A stretch of 64,000 nucleotides of DNA from Diprion similis. Taxonomy: Eukaryota > Arthropoda > Insecta > Hymenoptera > Diprionidae. Below, one piece after another: positions 51,901 through 62,132 of the stretch. The stretch covers positions 17,633,025 through 17,697,024 of the forward strand of contig NC_060108.1 in NCBI RefSeq assembly GCF_021155765.1, in the 5' to 3' direction. The notes beneath the pieces are model-generated. The model was not told the origin of the DNA. It saw nothing but the letters and a program-made list of their open reading frames with translations, and searched no databases. Position 1 is the stretch's first letter. Each line of letters opens with the position of its first letter. The position numbers and the translations under genes are program-made.

Positions 51901-54900
51901 GAGCAGATCTTTCCGTCAGTGATGCACTTTTTAACTTCCCTTTTCTCCAATTTCGGAAAAAAAAGAAGTTATTGTAATCACCCCGAGAATGAAAAGTTTA
52001 GTTTTTACCAGATCTCGACGTTTCAAGATCTAGAAATCCACCTCCGACTACTTTCAGATGGACGCTATGTGTGTGTATGTACGTACGTATGTATGTGATC
52101 AATTTTTTTTGTCCGACGAAATCTCGAGAACAAGCGACTGGATTTCAATTATTTTGGTCTCAATCGATGTGGCTTTTCCAAACTCAGAACTTAATAAATT
52201 TTTGCTTTAATCGGTCAAGTACTTTTTCAATTATTTAAATAACTAAATTCCAAAAAGTCAAATAAATAAAATATCTTAGGAACGGATGAACGGATTTGAA
52301 TGAAAATTGATACCGTGAGGTTTTTCGGGTCACTAATTACGAATCTGAAACCAGATTGTGAAATCCAAAATGGCGCATTCAATATGGTGGAAAAAATCTA
52401 AAATTATTCAGATTTTGATGCAAATTAAGAGTCGGAGTTTTTAGGGCCACCGACGACGAATTCAAGGTCAGAATTCCAAAATTTATGGTGGTGGATCCAT
52501 TATAGTGGTTCGAGATAAAAAAAAAAAAACGGAATATTTGCAAGTAATATGGTATCCAAGAGATTTTGAATCGTCAATCACGAATTTGAATTTGTAATTC
52601 GAATTTCGAATTGGATATTAATATTTTTTTGTTCCGTAAACTTGGAACCGTCAGGCCGCTTGTTATTTTCCGCGTTTCGTCCTTTTAACGTCTTACAATT
52701 AGTACAGGTATAATTGAATTTCGTAGGCATTTACCTCGTTCCTGTAAACACCTGTAGAAAGATAAGTATGAAAATAAGTATGAAAGTATGATTTTCTTAA
52801 TCTGTAATATCAAAAGTAAAGACAGGATTTGCGATAAAGATTATTATTAACCGTTTTAATTAATGAGAGTATTGCAGTGACAGTTAATTATCAAGAGAGT
52901 TGGTTATCTCTGGATAAACATATTATGTACATACATACGCATATTAGTTATCTAAGTTGGAGCCGAGGCCTTGGAGTTGATTTGCAAAACAATATTTTGG
53001 CAAAACTTTGAGATTAGCTGTATATGTGTAAATACGCATGCCATATGTGTGCGTTGTGTGTACTAAGGAGATGTTTGCTCACGCATGCTTCTCCCGTCCA
53101 TCTCTTACATATCAAATTTCACATACACCTATAGGCACGTGGCCCACACTAAGTACGGGGTGACAATATTTTGTCACCTTGAATATACTGAAGAATTACG
53201 ATTTTCGGAACGGAGAACACCTGTCGAGGAAAATAACAGTCCAAATTTTTATTTTTATTTTCTTTTCTCGAAGACTGAAAGTGAGATGAAATTTTAAATG
53301 TGAAAATGATTCTGTCTCGTGGTTCAAAAATCTTTCCATATCGCATATTCGTGAAAATATGCATATGTACTATACTAAAAGCAGTATAAAAGAAGATGCA
53401 AGCGGTAATCAGCTTAGCAATGATTTGGTATTTGCAATTCCCGCTGTCGAGACGTGCACACGTGTGCTTGACCTTCGGAAAAACGATTTGCGTTAAGTAT
53501 ATCGCTTATAGACGGGCAAACTTTGTCAAGCTTCGCCCGCAATTGGGATTCGTGACGAGCAGAATATTATCTATCAGGATTCCAATACATTATATTTTTA
53601 CCGAAATTATAACCCAGATTTAGGGTACAACTTACAAAATGTGGTGGTAGATATCTCTTCTCAATATACTGATTCGGCAAATTACTACATTCTATTGCAT
53701 GGAAATCAAAATGTGTATTAAAGGAACAGAAAAATAGATGAGCATTGCAATAATATATCAAGTACTTCATTATTGCTAATATTTAACATATCGGAAGCTT
53801 TCACGCGGAACAGTGCGTGAAGCCAACGTGCACCTGTCATTCATTTTAATCACTGTCGATTAATTTATACATAGGTATAACCCATGTGTTTAATTCGTTT
53901 GTTGGTTTGATGTTTGAATTGCGATCGTTTTTTTTTTTAAACAGACTTCCAGTCAAGTTTCAAGTCATAGCGATTTTTTTTTTTTTTTTGCTCCCCCATC
54001 TATAATTAATCAGATAAAAAATTTATCTCGAAGAATGAGATACGAGAAATAATTATTTAAAAGCATCAAAAATATACCTTCTTTTCGTTTGACATTTGAA
54101 CAACCAGTAAATAATAATACTCGAGGCTTAGAATTGTTATTTTTTCCTGATAAGCTAGCCGCAATGCGGTGCATCAAAAGACAAAGGTGCATCGTCGGTT
54201 GATAATATTTAACAACTCTCCGTGAGATAAATTTAATGAATGGCATCGGGTGTATCGCCTAAAACGAAAGTACCCGAGAAGTACAGGTTGCGCGTGTTTT
54301 TCCATCGAGTCAAGTGACGTAACATTTTTGCCGGACCGCGTTTCGCCCAGCTGCTATTCGTGCCAAGACTTCCATTACACCCGATATTTGGAAATGTGTG
54401 TTTAATTTTGTCTGTTCGTATTGCAAATATATTACTTACTACATGACTGTTCGTACTCTGTGTGGACCATTTACAATACAGAGACTTGCGTTTGACCGTG
54501 ACACGTTTATTTACCGAGTTTTTTAGTCATGTTTATATACCACATTTTGTATACATAATTTATCTTATATAAATTTAAAAAATATATAACAATTGGGTGT
54601 CTGGTGGAAAGATACAGATGTCAAAAAAATACTATAGAAAAATCTTGGAGCTACTTTGGGTACTTGAATGCAAACTTTGTCATACAAAACTTCAAAACCT
54701 CAGAAGCGGCGCCATCTGTTATAAATCATTCGAATTCAATTAGCTTGCAAAACTATCTTGTCTCGTCTGCTCGTTAGTATTTATAGCAGATTTATAGGTA
54801 TTTTATTTAAAGAAATTGCCATAGAATAATTGAGAAGTTTTACCATTAATCAATGGTTTATTGCTAATTGTTGTCACATGTATAACGAAAGTATAAACAT

Positions 54901-55103
54901 TATGGAAAATTGTATATACAAAATGTTAATTGAGTTTGAACAGGAACTGATGTATAATATTACCTTACTTTTCAGGCTGATTGAACTATATATAGGTAAT
55001 ATAGATTGTTTCACTTACAATGTAAATCTCATATTAAATAGAATGAAAAGGATAATCAAGATTTCTACGATTACTGAGCACTCTTACCAGCATATTAAAC
55101 CAA
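42940..55103. other. Gene-poor region between Lipin and MED15
   Basis: No supported coding gene in about 12 kb. The stretch next to 55104 is probably MED15 3'UTR; AATAAA on the minus strand at 54857-54862 is a candidate polyadenylation signal about 245 nt after the stop. A short imperfect hairpin lies at 47860-47913. A dispersed repetitive element is listed separately at 51928-52640. Other open frames here are short and without recognisable signatures. Confidence 0.5.
51928..52640. mobile_element. Dispersed repeat with three internal ~120-bp modules
   Basis: Three diverged modules begin at 52317, 52435 and 52559, so they are spaced 118 and 124 bp apart. Each opens with a GAG-T-rich segment, then a GGGTC-like word, then ACGAATCTGAA or a variant. 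The first two also carry an AATATGG- or GGTGG-containing stretch. The sequence before them contains CTTTTTAACTTCCC, a GTATGTACGTACG run and GAACGGATGAACGGATTTGA. It is non-coding and looks like an old interspersed element. The wording resembles repeats I have seen in arthropod intergenic DNA, but I cannot name the family. Outer limits are approximate. Confidence 0.5.
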
Positions 55104-58100
55104 TTAAAGCCCCATAAGCACTGTTGCTGCCGATACAGGTGTCTGCGTTGGAGCGCTCGCCTGTCGTACACTCATTTCCCAAGTATCTAATAGCTGTGAG
55201 ACAGAGAATCGTCGGGGTAGTTTCGATATGCGAGCATTAAGCGCTTTCTGGACGGCGCATAAAAAAGTCGTAGTGTTGTACTCGTGAGGTGCCATTACAC
55301 AACGAGGTGCTGTCAGAGGATAGTCCGCTGGAACTGTTACAGATACTGGTGGAACGCAGGGGAGATGCCGATCGTCAAGCCAGCAGACAAGCTGTATACA
55401 TTTCGAGCCATTTTGCTGAGCAGCATCTAGGCTCACCTGATCAGTCATGAAATAATAATTGTCATTGAGATGCTGTATGACACTCATAAAAATTTTAGGA
55501 ATCAGTTTTACCTTGAATCGCTGGTCCAGACGAGCTATTTCTCCTTGTAAAACGTCTGGTATGTCACTCGTCGGTTCCTCCACTTTCTGCTTTTTCAGTG
55601 GGGGAGGTAGTCCTCTGTTGAACAGAAATAATATCAAATTCGTTAAAATTTCTGGCGCTATGATAATGGTTGATTCATCATTCGCTAAAAATCATGTCAT
55701 AACACCTATCAAGAAATTGGCAATATTTTTCGCTGAAAAAGCAAAAGAAAAAACTACTTACTTTATTTCTGGGCCAAACAAAGCCTCTAAACAGGGACCG
55801 AATGTTCTTTGCAATGTATGATTGGCTACTGGACTTTGGAGATGGTTGTTTACAGCGTCTACAAGAGGACTAAAGAAGTGGTGTTCTTTTAGAGTTGTCA
55901 CTGGGGGTCCGACACTTCCATCCCCTCTCTTGAAGTCCAACTTTTCAAGTACAACTTCACACTTCAATAGAGTATCCAACGGCATGCGTTTACTGGGGTT
56001 CGACAATATCTCCAAGAGCTTTTTCATCTTACTCAGCTTGTCCACATCTGAAATCGTATCGCTAGACTTTTGAATATTGTCATAAGTTTTTCATTAAAAC
56101 CAAAATTGAAAAATGAGATGCACATGAAAAGGTGTATAACAAATAGTCATTACATTCCTTGGACCATGTTTAATACGACATTAACTCACTTCCTTCGTTT
56201 CCCATCCTTGCTATCATTCTTCTGAGAGGCTCTATGTATTTACTCAGTTGTCGAACCTTGTCTCTGTATGCTTGGTCCTCTTGCAATGGACTCGGAGTAG
56301 CTCCCATCCCAGCTGGAGTATTCAGCGAGCTACTCGGGGAAGGAGCCATACCTTCGAAAATGTACGAAAATAACTTGTCAATGACGTTAGTGAGTCCTTG
56401 AAATGATGAAATGTAACTCAGGATTGTTTGCGTGATGAAAACATGCATATTGATTGGATTCACTACAATATTTGAAATTCCAAATTTATGCTCACCTACA
56501 GATCGTTGAGGTCCGGCCATCATAGCATGCTGTGGGCTCGGAGATGGTACCAATGCAGGTGAAGCGACCATTTGATTACTGTGAAGCGAAATTTTCATTA
56601 CACCATCCTATCTCTTTTATGTATTAGTTCATTAGTTGTTAAGTACCTTGAAGGTGCCAGTCCAGCAGGGCTCGGAGCGGATGGAGAAGGACTTTGTCTC
56701 AAAAACTGATTCGGAGCCACATTTCGTGTTGCAGAAAAACCCAAATTCATCACTTCCGCAGGCTGTTAATACGAGCCACACGATTTTTGTCAAAAATTAA
56801 ATTGTCTCAGTGTACTGTTCTACACAGTAAAATTTCAAGTTCAATTACCTTACGCTGCATGGGTCCCAGTTGCTGAGGTATTTGTCCAGGACCCATTTGC
56901 CCCGGGACGATTTGATTTATTTGCGATGGCATTTGATTCATTTGCTGTGGAATTCCTCCTTGCATTCCAGGACCGAGAGGTCCACCCATCTGGTTACCCA
57001 TTTGCCCCGTCATTTGTCCCTGCATCTGACCCTTGAGAGATAAATTAAATAAATAACGACTCACCAGTCAGTGACAAAAAACTGCTTGCAAACATCTTTT
57101 ATACAAATACCAAATACTTCCACGAACCTGTATGTTTGGCTGCATTTGTCCAGGACCCATTTGGCCTTGCACAATTTGGTTCATTTGACCTGGACCCATT
57201 TGATTCATTTGCTGTGGCATATTTCCCTGATTCATCTGGTTCATTTGGGCCTGCATTGGTCCTCCCTGCATTCCTTGCATCGGGCCCATGTGGCCCATCG
57301 GTCCACTGCCTTGTCCAGGCATCATTCCCATCCCTGCCATTTTATTCTGCATTCCCGTCATGCTCATTGCTTGACCAGGACGCTGATTCAGACTCTGCAG
57401 CACTGTTCATGGTCAGAAAAGTTTTGGTCACTCGCATTCAGATTACACTGTATTTATCTGAACTAATATTTACCAGTGAATGGCTAACTGCCATACACAG
57501 TTCGAGGGTGCCAGGACTGAAAACCATTAACCAGCATCACTCTGTTTCAATACAGCATATTACAATTAGTGAGCCATTAATTTGTCCATAGCCAGGTCAG
57601 AATATCGTTCTATCAGTTAATAATGGAAGTAAGCTCCGGAAATTGTAAGGAATAGAAATACAAATAATATATTCACACAAATTTCATCAATTGAAAATAA
57701 ATAGATTAGTACATGATTACGGTGATACATAGGATTGTATAAATTAATGTACAAAATAACATAGATGATACATTTTTTTTTTTCAAAAATAAAGACAATT
57801 CTTAAAAGCATGGAAATCTTTAGATTGAAGAAGTGATAGATATTTAACAGAAATCTTTTAGGACGATTAGAAAGAAAAAAAGCCAATATCTACTGGTTCA
57901 ATCATTCCAGGTGCTAGTACTGGCTCAAATCATTGAAATCATAACGATCCCCGACTAATTCTCTTTCCATAATTCTGCTGAAGACTTCCTCCAACGTGGA
58001 CGTGTTAATCAAGCCCAGTCTTCTCTGAATAATTTGATCATTCTCACACTGGTCGTCGTCTCGGAGTTTCGAAAAGTAATGAAACATGAAGTCAACAGAG

Positions 58101-61100
58101 ATGATCGAAGTATATACATTAAAATTAAATGAAAGCAAAAGCGAATCTCTTATACTTGTTTGTAGAATACCTGGTGGCCACGCTTTGTCTCTCATTTCGA
58201 TTTCCATTTTTGTCATTTTTTCATTTAACTGAATTACTACATCTAAGTAATCATTTTCAACCTTGGCAATAAATGAGTGAAAGTAATGTTGTTTACGAAA
58301 AAAGCTCAGCGCATCTTCGCGAATCTTTACGACACTGGTTAAAACCTTTTTACTCAATGGATTATGAAAAACCTCCAGTGGCCGATGGAAGCTTATCGAA
58401 GGTGGTATTTGACATCGACCAGGACTAAATAACCATTTCCTAAGAATTGGAAGGTAGGTGATAACTAATCTTAGTGTAAAGTGTTTTAATATCCGTCCGT
58501 CTATTTCCAGGTGGCATTTAAATCTAACTATTTCCTCGGTCAAACGTACAGACATTTTTGTAAATATTTCCACCTTTTCTTTAAGAGTGGTCTCGGTATT
58601 TATTTTTTGTACCCATCTGCGATGGGTAATCAACTCTGCATCTCTAAAATCCAGTAATTTATAAAGACTTTGTCTCGACGGTGATTCTCGGAGACTCTGA
58701 GCTGCACTTGAATTCTCCGAATCATAACACGGATCACTTTCAATGGTACTTGCATATTGTGCATAGTACAAGTTTGTATTCCGCTGCATATTTTCTTCTT
58801 CTCTTTCACTCCGTTTCGTTTATAATGTATGAAAAAATAATCAATTAGACGATGGCTGTAATGAATAAAAAAAATTCTCCTAGTAATTAAGGGTGAATCC
58901 AGATTTGAATTTCTTCTCCATGAAAAAGTCAAACACATGGAATTCAGTGTATTATCAATTTTTTGCGCAGTTTGTTTCAACAACTTTTTGCCCTATGGGT
59001 TAATAAGATATATATACATATGGCACGCGGCATAGCGTTATCAGTCGGTAAGGTAGTTGCAAGTAGATACTAAGTTACACCAACAGATGTCATTAGCACG
59101 AGCTGATAATTTCAAATATTACAAATGATTAAAAACTGTGGAAAATCACGGAAAAATAGTAATTTCGATGGAACTCATAAATTCTTGCATGAAATCTTGA
59201 GGCATAACTCTGAACACTGGGTAAAATAGATAGTTAGTTTTTACATTTCATCAAAAAGATGACAAACTACATCCATGCAGGAGCGATGCTGCTATCTTTT
59301 TCTAAGCTAATTATTCGACATCTTTCAAAATGGCAATCAACTGATCCATGCTCCTTATCATTATAAATTGTATAAGCGGCACAATTTTATTTACCACATA
59401 TATCTGAACATGCATATTCTCCAAAAGAACAATTCTTTTTCTGACACTGAAATCATCTATCATTTTTCATATACCCTCAACTTCTTAAGGGTAAAATAGT
59501 TTCATTCAGTTGACATCTCATATACATGAAATTGAATTCTGAATTCCCTTACTTAGTTTCTTGGCCAATATCTGAAAAATTGGTCAATTACAATTACGTT
59601 CTCAACTTTCAACCAAAAACAACGTATGTTCTAAACTTGTGATAAGCTGCTTTATAAGATACTTACTTATGATTCTTCTCTTGATAATTTATTCACCAAT
59701 CTTTCAAAAATCATAAAATATATTGTTTATGAATTATTCTTTGAATTCCTAAGACTTTTTTGGATCTGACAGCGACTAATTGAATTCTCACTTCATCTGT
59801 AGATAATACATTTCACAAAGAACAACTCCAAATATATTCGAAATTTTTTGCTGTTTCATTGGAAACATAGATTTTTTTAATGATTGAAATTATGCGATTT
59901 TCTTGTAATTTTTATCAATCTTCTCTTATTTTAAAAATAATTGTGGCTAATGATTTCTATGAGTACTTTCGGAATCTGGAAAAAATGGCAATTCTTATGT
60001 CGAGTGAAAAAGTAATTGAATAAACGTCAACTATGTATTACAAGCATAAGCCCTAATTCCAGTAAGGGTAGGTATATTCAGCCATCGATTGTCTGGCTGT
60101 TAAATCACCTTCAAAAGCTATTAATTTTCTCTGAACCTTACGACATGGAGCAAAATGTTTGGGATCAATTGATCGAGGGATAAAACCTGAAGAATATAAC
60201 TACCGCTGGCTTCTTCATCACTTTCACCATAGCAGTTTTTAAATTGGTCGGAATGAGGTACAAAAGTGAACCTTAGATTTTCACAGGAATTTTCCAACAA
60301 ATCGCTCTAATCTGACTATTTAACTTCAGTTGAGACATTCTCAAGTCAAAATGTTGCGCTTGCATTTTTTGCTAAAAAGAATATGAGCCAGCTAAAATGA
60401 GTACTTGTGTATCTAGACACTTGTGTTAGCACTTTTCCCCAAACAATATGACATAACTAAAATGTGTACTGTGCAAGCAGCAAATCCAATGTTTTTCAGT
60501 TTTGCAGAGTCAGCCTTGATCGTACATACAACCAACCTAGTCACGTTTTATCTACAAAGTTCAATCTTCTTAGTATAACCTTGCATTATACACAAATAAA
60601 CATGCTGAAAAGTCTTCCCAAATAGAAATGTTACTGGGAAATGGTATTCAGTCCTTTTCATCCCTCTCTGTACATAAAATTTTATTTATATAATTTCATA
60701 CTAACAATTTGTTGCCGTATTAGGCGGAGGCTGCTGTACCATCCCTTGTTGTCCAGGACCCGGTCCTCCCATTCCCAGCATCTGGTTATTTCCAGTGCCT
60801 TGGCGAGCCAGGGTTTGCAGAGCTCCGATTGGATCTGGCATACCTTGACCCCCGGCGTTTCCAGTTCCAGGTGCCATACCACCGCTAGTTTTTTTGGTAT
60901 CTGAAAGTGGGTGCTTGTGATTGTCCGGTTTACGATGTGTGAAACTTGTTACAAACAGTTGTAATATTTATGACGATGAAAAATATATTAACAAATTAGC
61001 GTTGTAACTGCATGTGTAAGATAATGCCAACGATTTTGATATTAATATTCATTTGATAAAGCTTACTTAATTCTCTGACGTGGAGTATCAGTCTGGCAAC

Positions 61101-61516
61101 AAAACCCAGGTAGTCCTCCTAGAAATTAAATGCTAATGAATTGTGGTGAACAGATGTGGAGAAGGATGATTAGTAATTTAAGTATTTTCAATTAGTTTCA
61201 ACCGTAATATAAGAATTTCAATAAAATACACGAACAATCTAACCTTTGTTTTTGCTTTTTGGAAAACATGATTTTCCATTTCTACGCTGTTTTTCGAAGT
61301 CGGCATCCCCGATCTAAGGATCGCTTCATCGCTAAAATGGTAAAATCGAGAATGAACAGATATTAAAAACGTGGAAAATGATGTGTGGCTACTGCAAAAG
61401 TCTTTTCCGCCTGTCAGGATGTGTCACACAAGAAAATATTACGGATAAACTCACATCTTCGCTACAACACTTTGCCTAAATGCCGGCGTACGCCAAGAGC
61501 CTTCGTCAGCTGCCAT
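55104..61516 (-). CDS. MED15: Mediator complex subunit 15
   Basis: Tail-module subunit of Mediator that links activators to RNA polymerase II in the nucleus. Coding exons, minus strand: 61455-61516, 61244-61331, 61067-61118, 60706-60900, 57128-57402, 56849-57031, 56647-56762, 56496-56578, 56190-56351, 55762-56047 and 55104-55614. They join in frame to 670 residues. Residues 1 to about 67 form the KIX domain (MAADEGSWRTPAFRQSVVAK ... EDYLGFVARLILHVREL). A low-complexity Met/Gln/Gly/Pro-rich middle follows (about 68-285), then Ser/Pro-rich linkers and the conserved C-terminal region (LRRMIARMGNEG, FGPCLEALFGPEIK, LNDNYYFMTDQVSLD, YPLTAPRCVM). The protein ends PVSAATVLMGL. Intron 4 is 3.3 kb and hosts a separate ORF. 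Exon 6 is 183 nt and begins and ends in phase 0, so it could be skipped without a frameshift. Confidence 0.95.
57914..58789 (-). CDS. Intronless 291-residue ORF nested in a MED15 intron
   Basis: I do not recognise this protein. It is a single uninterrupted frame of 291 codons on the same strand as its host gene, wholly inside MED15 intron 4. The start context AAAATATGC is acceptable. The N terminus is polar and Ser-rich, the rest is mixed alpha-helical in character with many charged residues (LTEEIVRFKCHLEIDGRILK, VIQLNEKMTKMEIEMRDKAW), and no membrane span or signal peptide is visible. The length and normal residue mix make a chance frame unlikely in such AT-rich DNA. It could be a retrogene or a lineage-restricted gene. 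Promoter and polyadenylation signals were not found. Confidence 0.7.
   Translation of the reverse strand: MQRNTNLYYAQYASTIESDPCYDSENSSAAQSLRESPSRQSLYKLLDFRDAELITHRRWVQKINTETTLKEKVEIFTKMSVRLTEEIVRFKCHLEIDGRILKHFTLRLVITYLPILRKWLFSPGRCQIPPSISFHRPLEVFHNPLSKKVLTSVVKIREDALSFFRKQHYFHSFIAKVENDYLDVVIQLNEKMTKMEIEMRDKAWPPGILQTSIRDSLLLSFNFNVYTSIISVDFMFHYFSKLRDDDQCENDQIIQRRLGLINTSTLEEVFSRIMERELVGDRYDFNDLSQY
58984..60705. other. Remainder of MED15 intron 4
   Basis: AT-rich intronic DNA without a supported gene. It contains a short diverged direct repeat (60379-60411 and 60444-60474, sharing AATATGA and CTAAAATG with GTACT). Confidence 0.5.
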
Positions 61517-62132
61517 AGTGGACCCACTGAATTAATTTACTATCAGATGTTACTTTGAATATTTAATAAATTAGCAATTACACGCCGTGATCAGATTTTC
61601 AATGCCGTCTAACCACCCAACACTACAATAAGACGGTACTTATTTTGGGATGTTTCATCTTTTGCACCAACCAGTGCTGCCAACTGGTCGCAATTAGTAA
61701 ATCGGCTGAAGGTATATATCGTTCCACAGTTGGTCACATTGGTATTTCACGTCTTTCTGAAGTGAAGTGCGGAATAGAACGAACCAATAAACAGCGAGTT
61801 CCTACTGCGCATGCGTGACCTGTTGCGTCACAAGGCAATTCCCGCGTTTTCGAAGTAATTTACCCGCGAAACAGCTGACGCAGTATGCATGCCAGCGACT
61901 AGCAAGAACGGCTGAGTACTCGAGAATGAAGTTGTCATTGACGCCTGATGGTAGTGAATAAATCCGCAAAGTCATATCGTGTTGTCGAGACAATCGTAAT
62001 ATCAACTTATGATAAATCAGACGTGTTGTATTAAATTCATTTGAAACAGTGAAGTGCAGTGAAAGTAAACAGACGATAATTACTGTATATTTTGTGCTCA
62101 TATTGCAAGCAACACCAGTACGTGTAGGCAAA
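61517..62132. promoter_or_regulatory. Divergent MED15/CDC6 promoter
   Basis: The 616 bp between the two start codons must hold both promoters. TGCGCATGCGTG at 61806-61817 matches an NRF1/Ewg-type site. ATTCCCGCG at 61838-61846 and TTTACCCGCGAAA near 61859-61871 are E2F-like, the second readable as TTTCGCGGG on the minus strand. CDC6 genes are well-known E2F targets, so these sites are probably functional for CDC6. No TATA box is visible. I found no additional gene in the interval. Confidence 0.6.

Noticed and set aside
57071-57591. Plus-strand frames of 131-151 codons across MED15 exon 5
   Set aside because: They are antisense shadows of the Met/Gln/Gly-rich coding exon, whose codons rarely give stops on the other strand.
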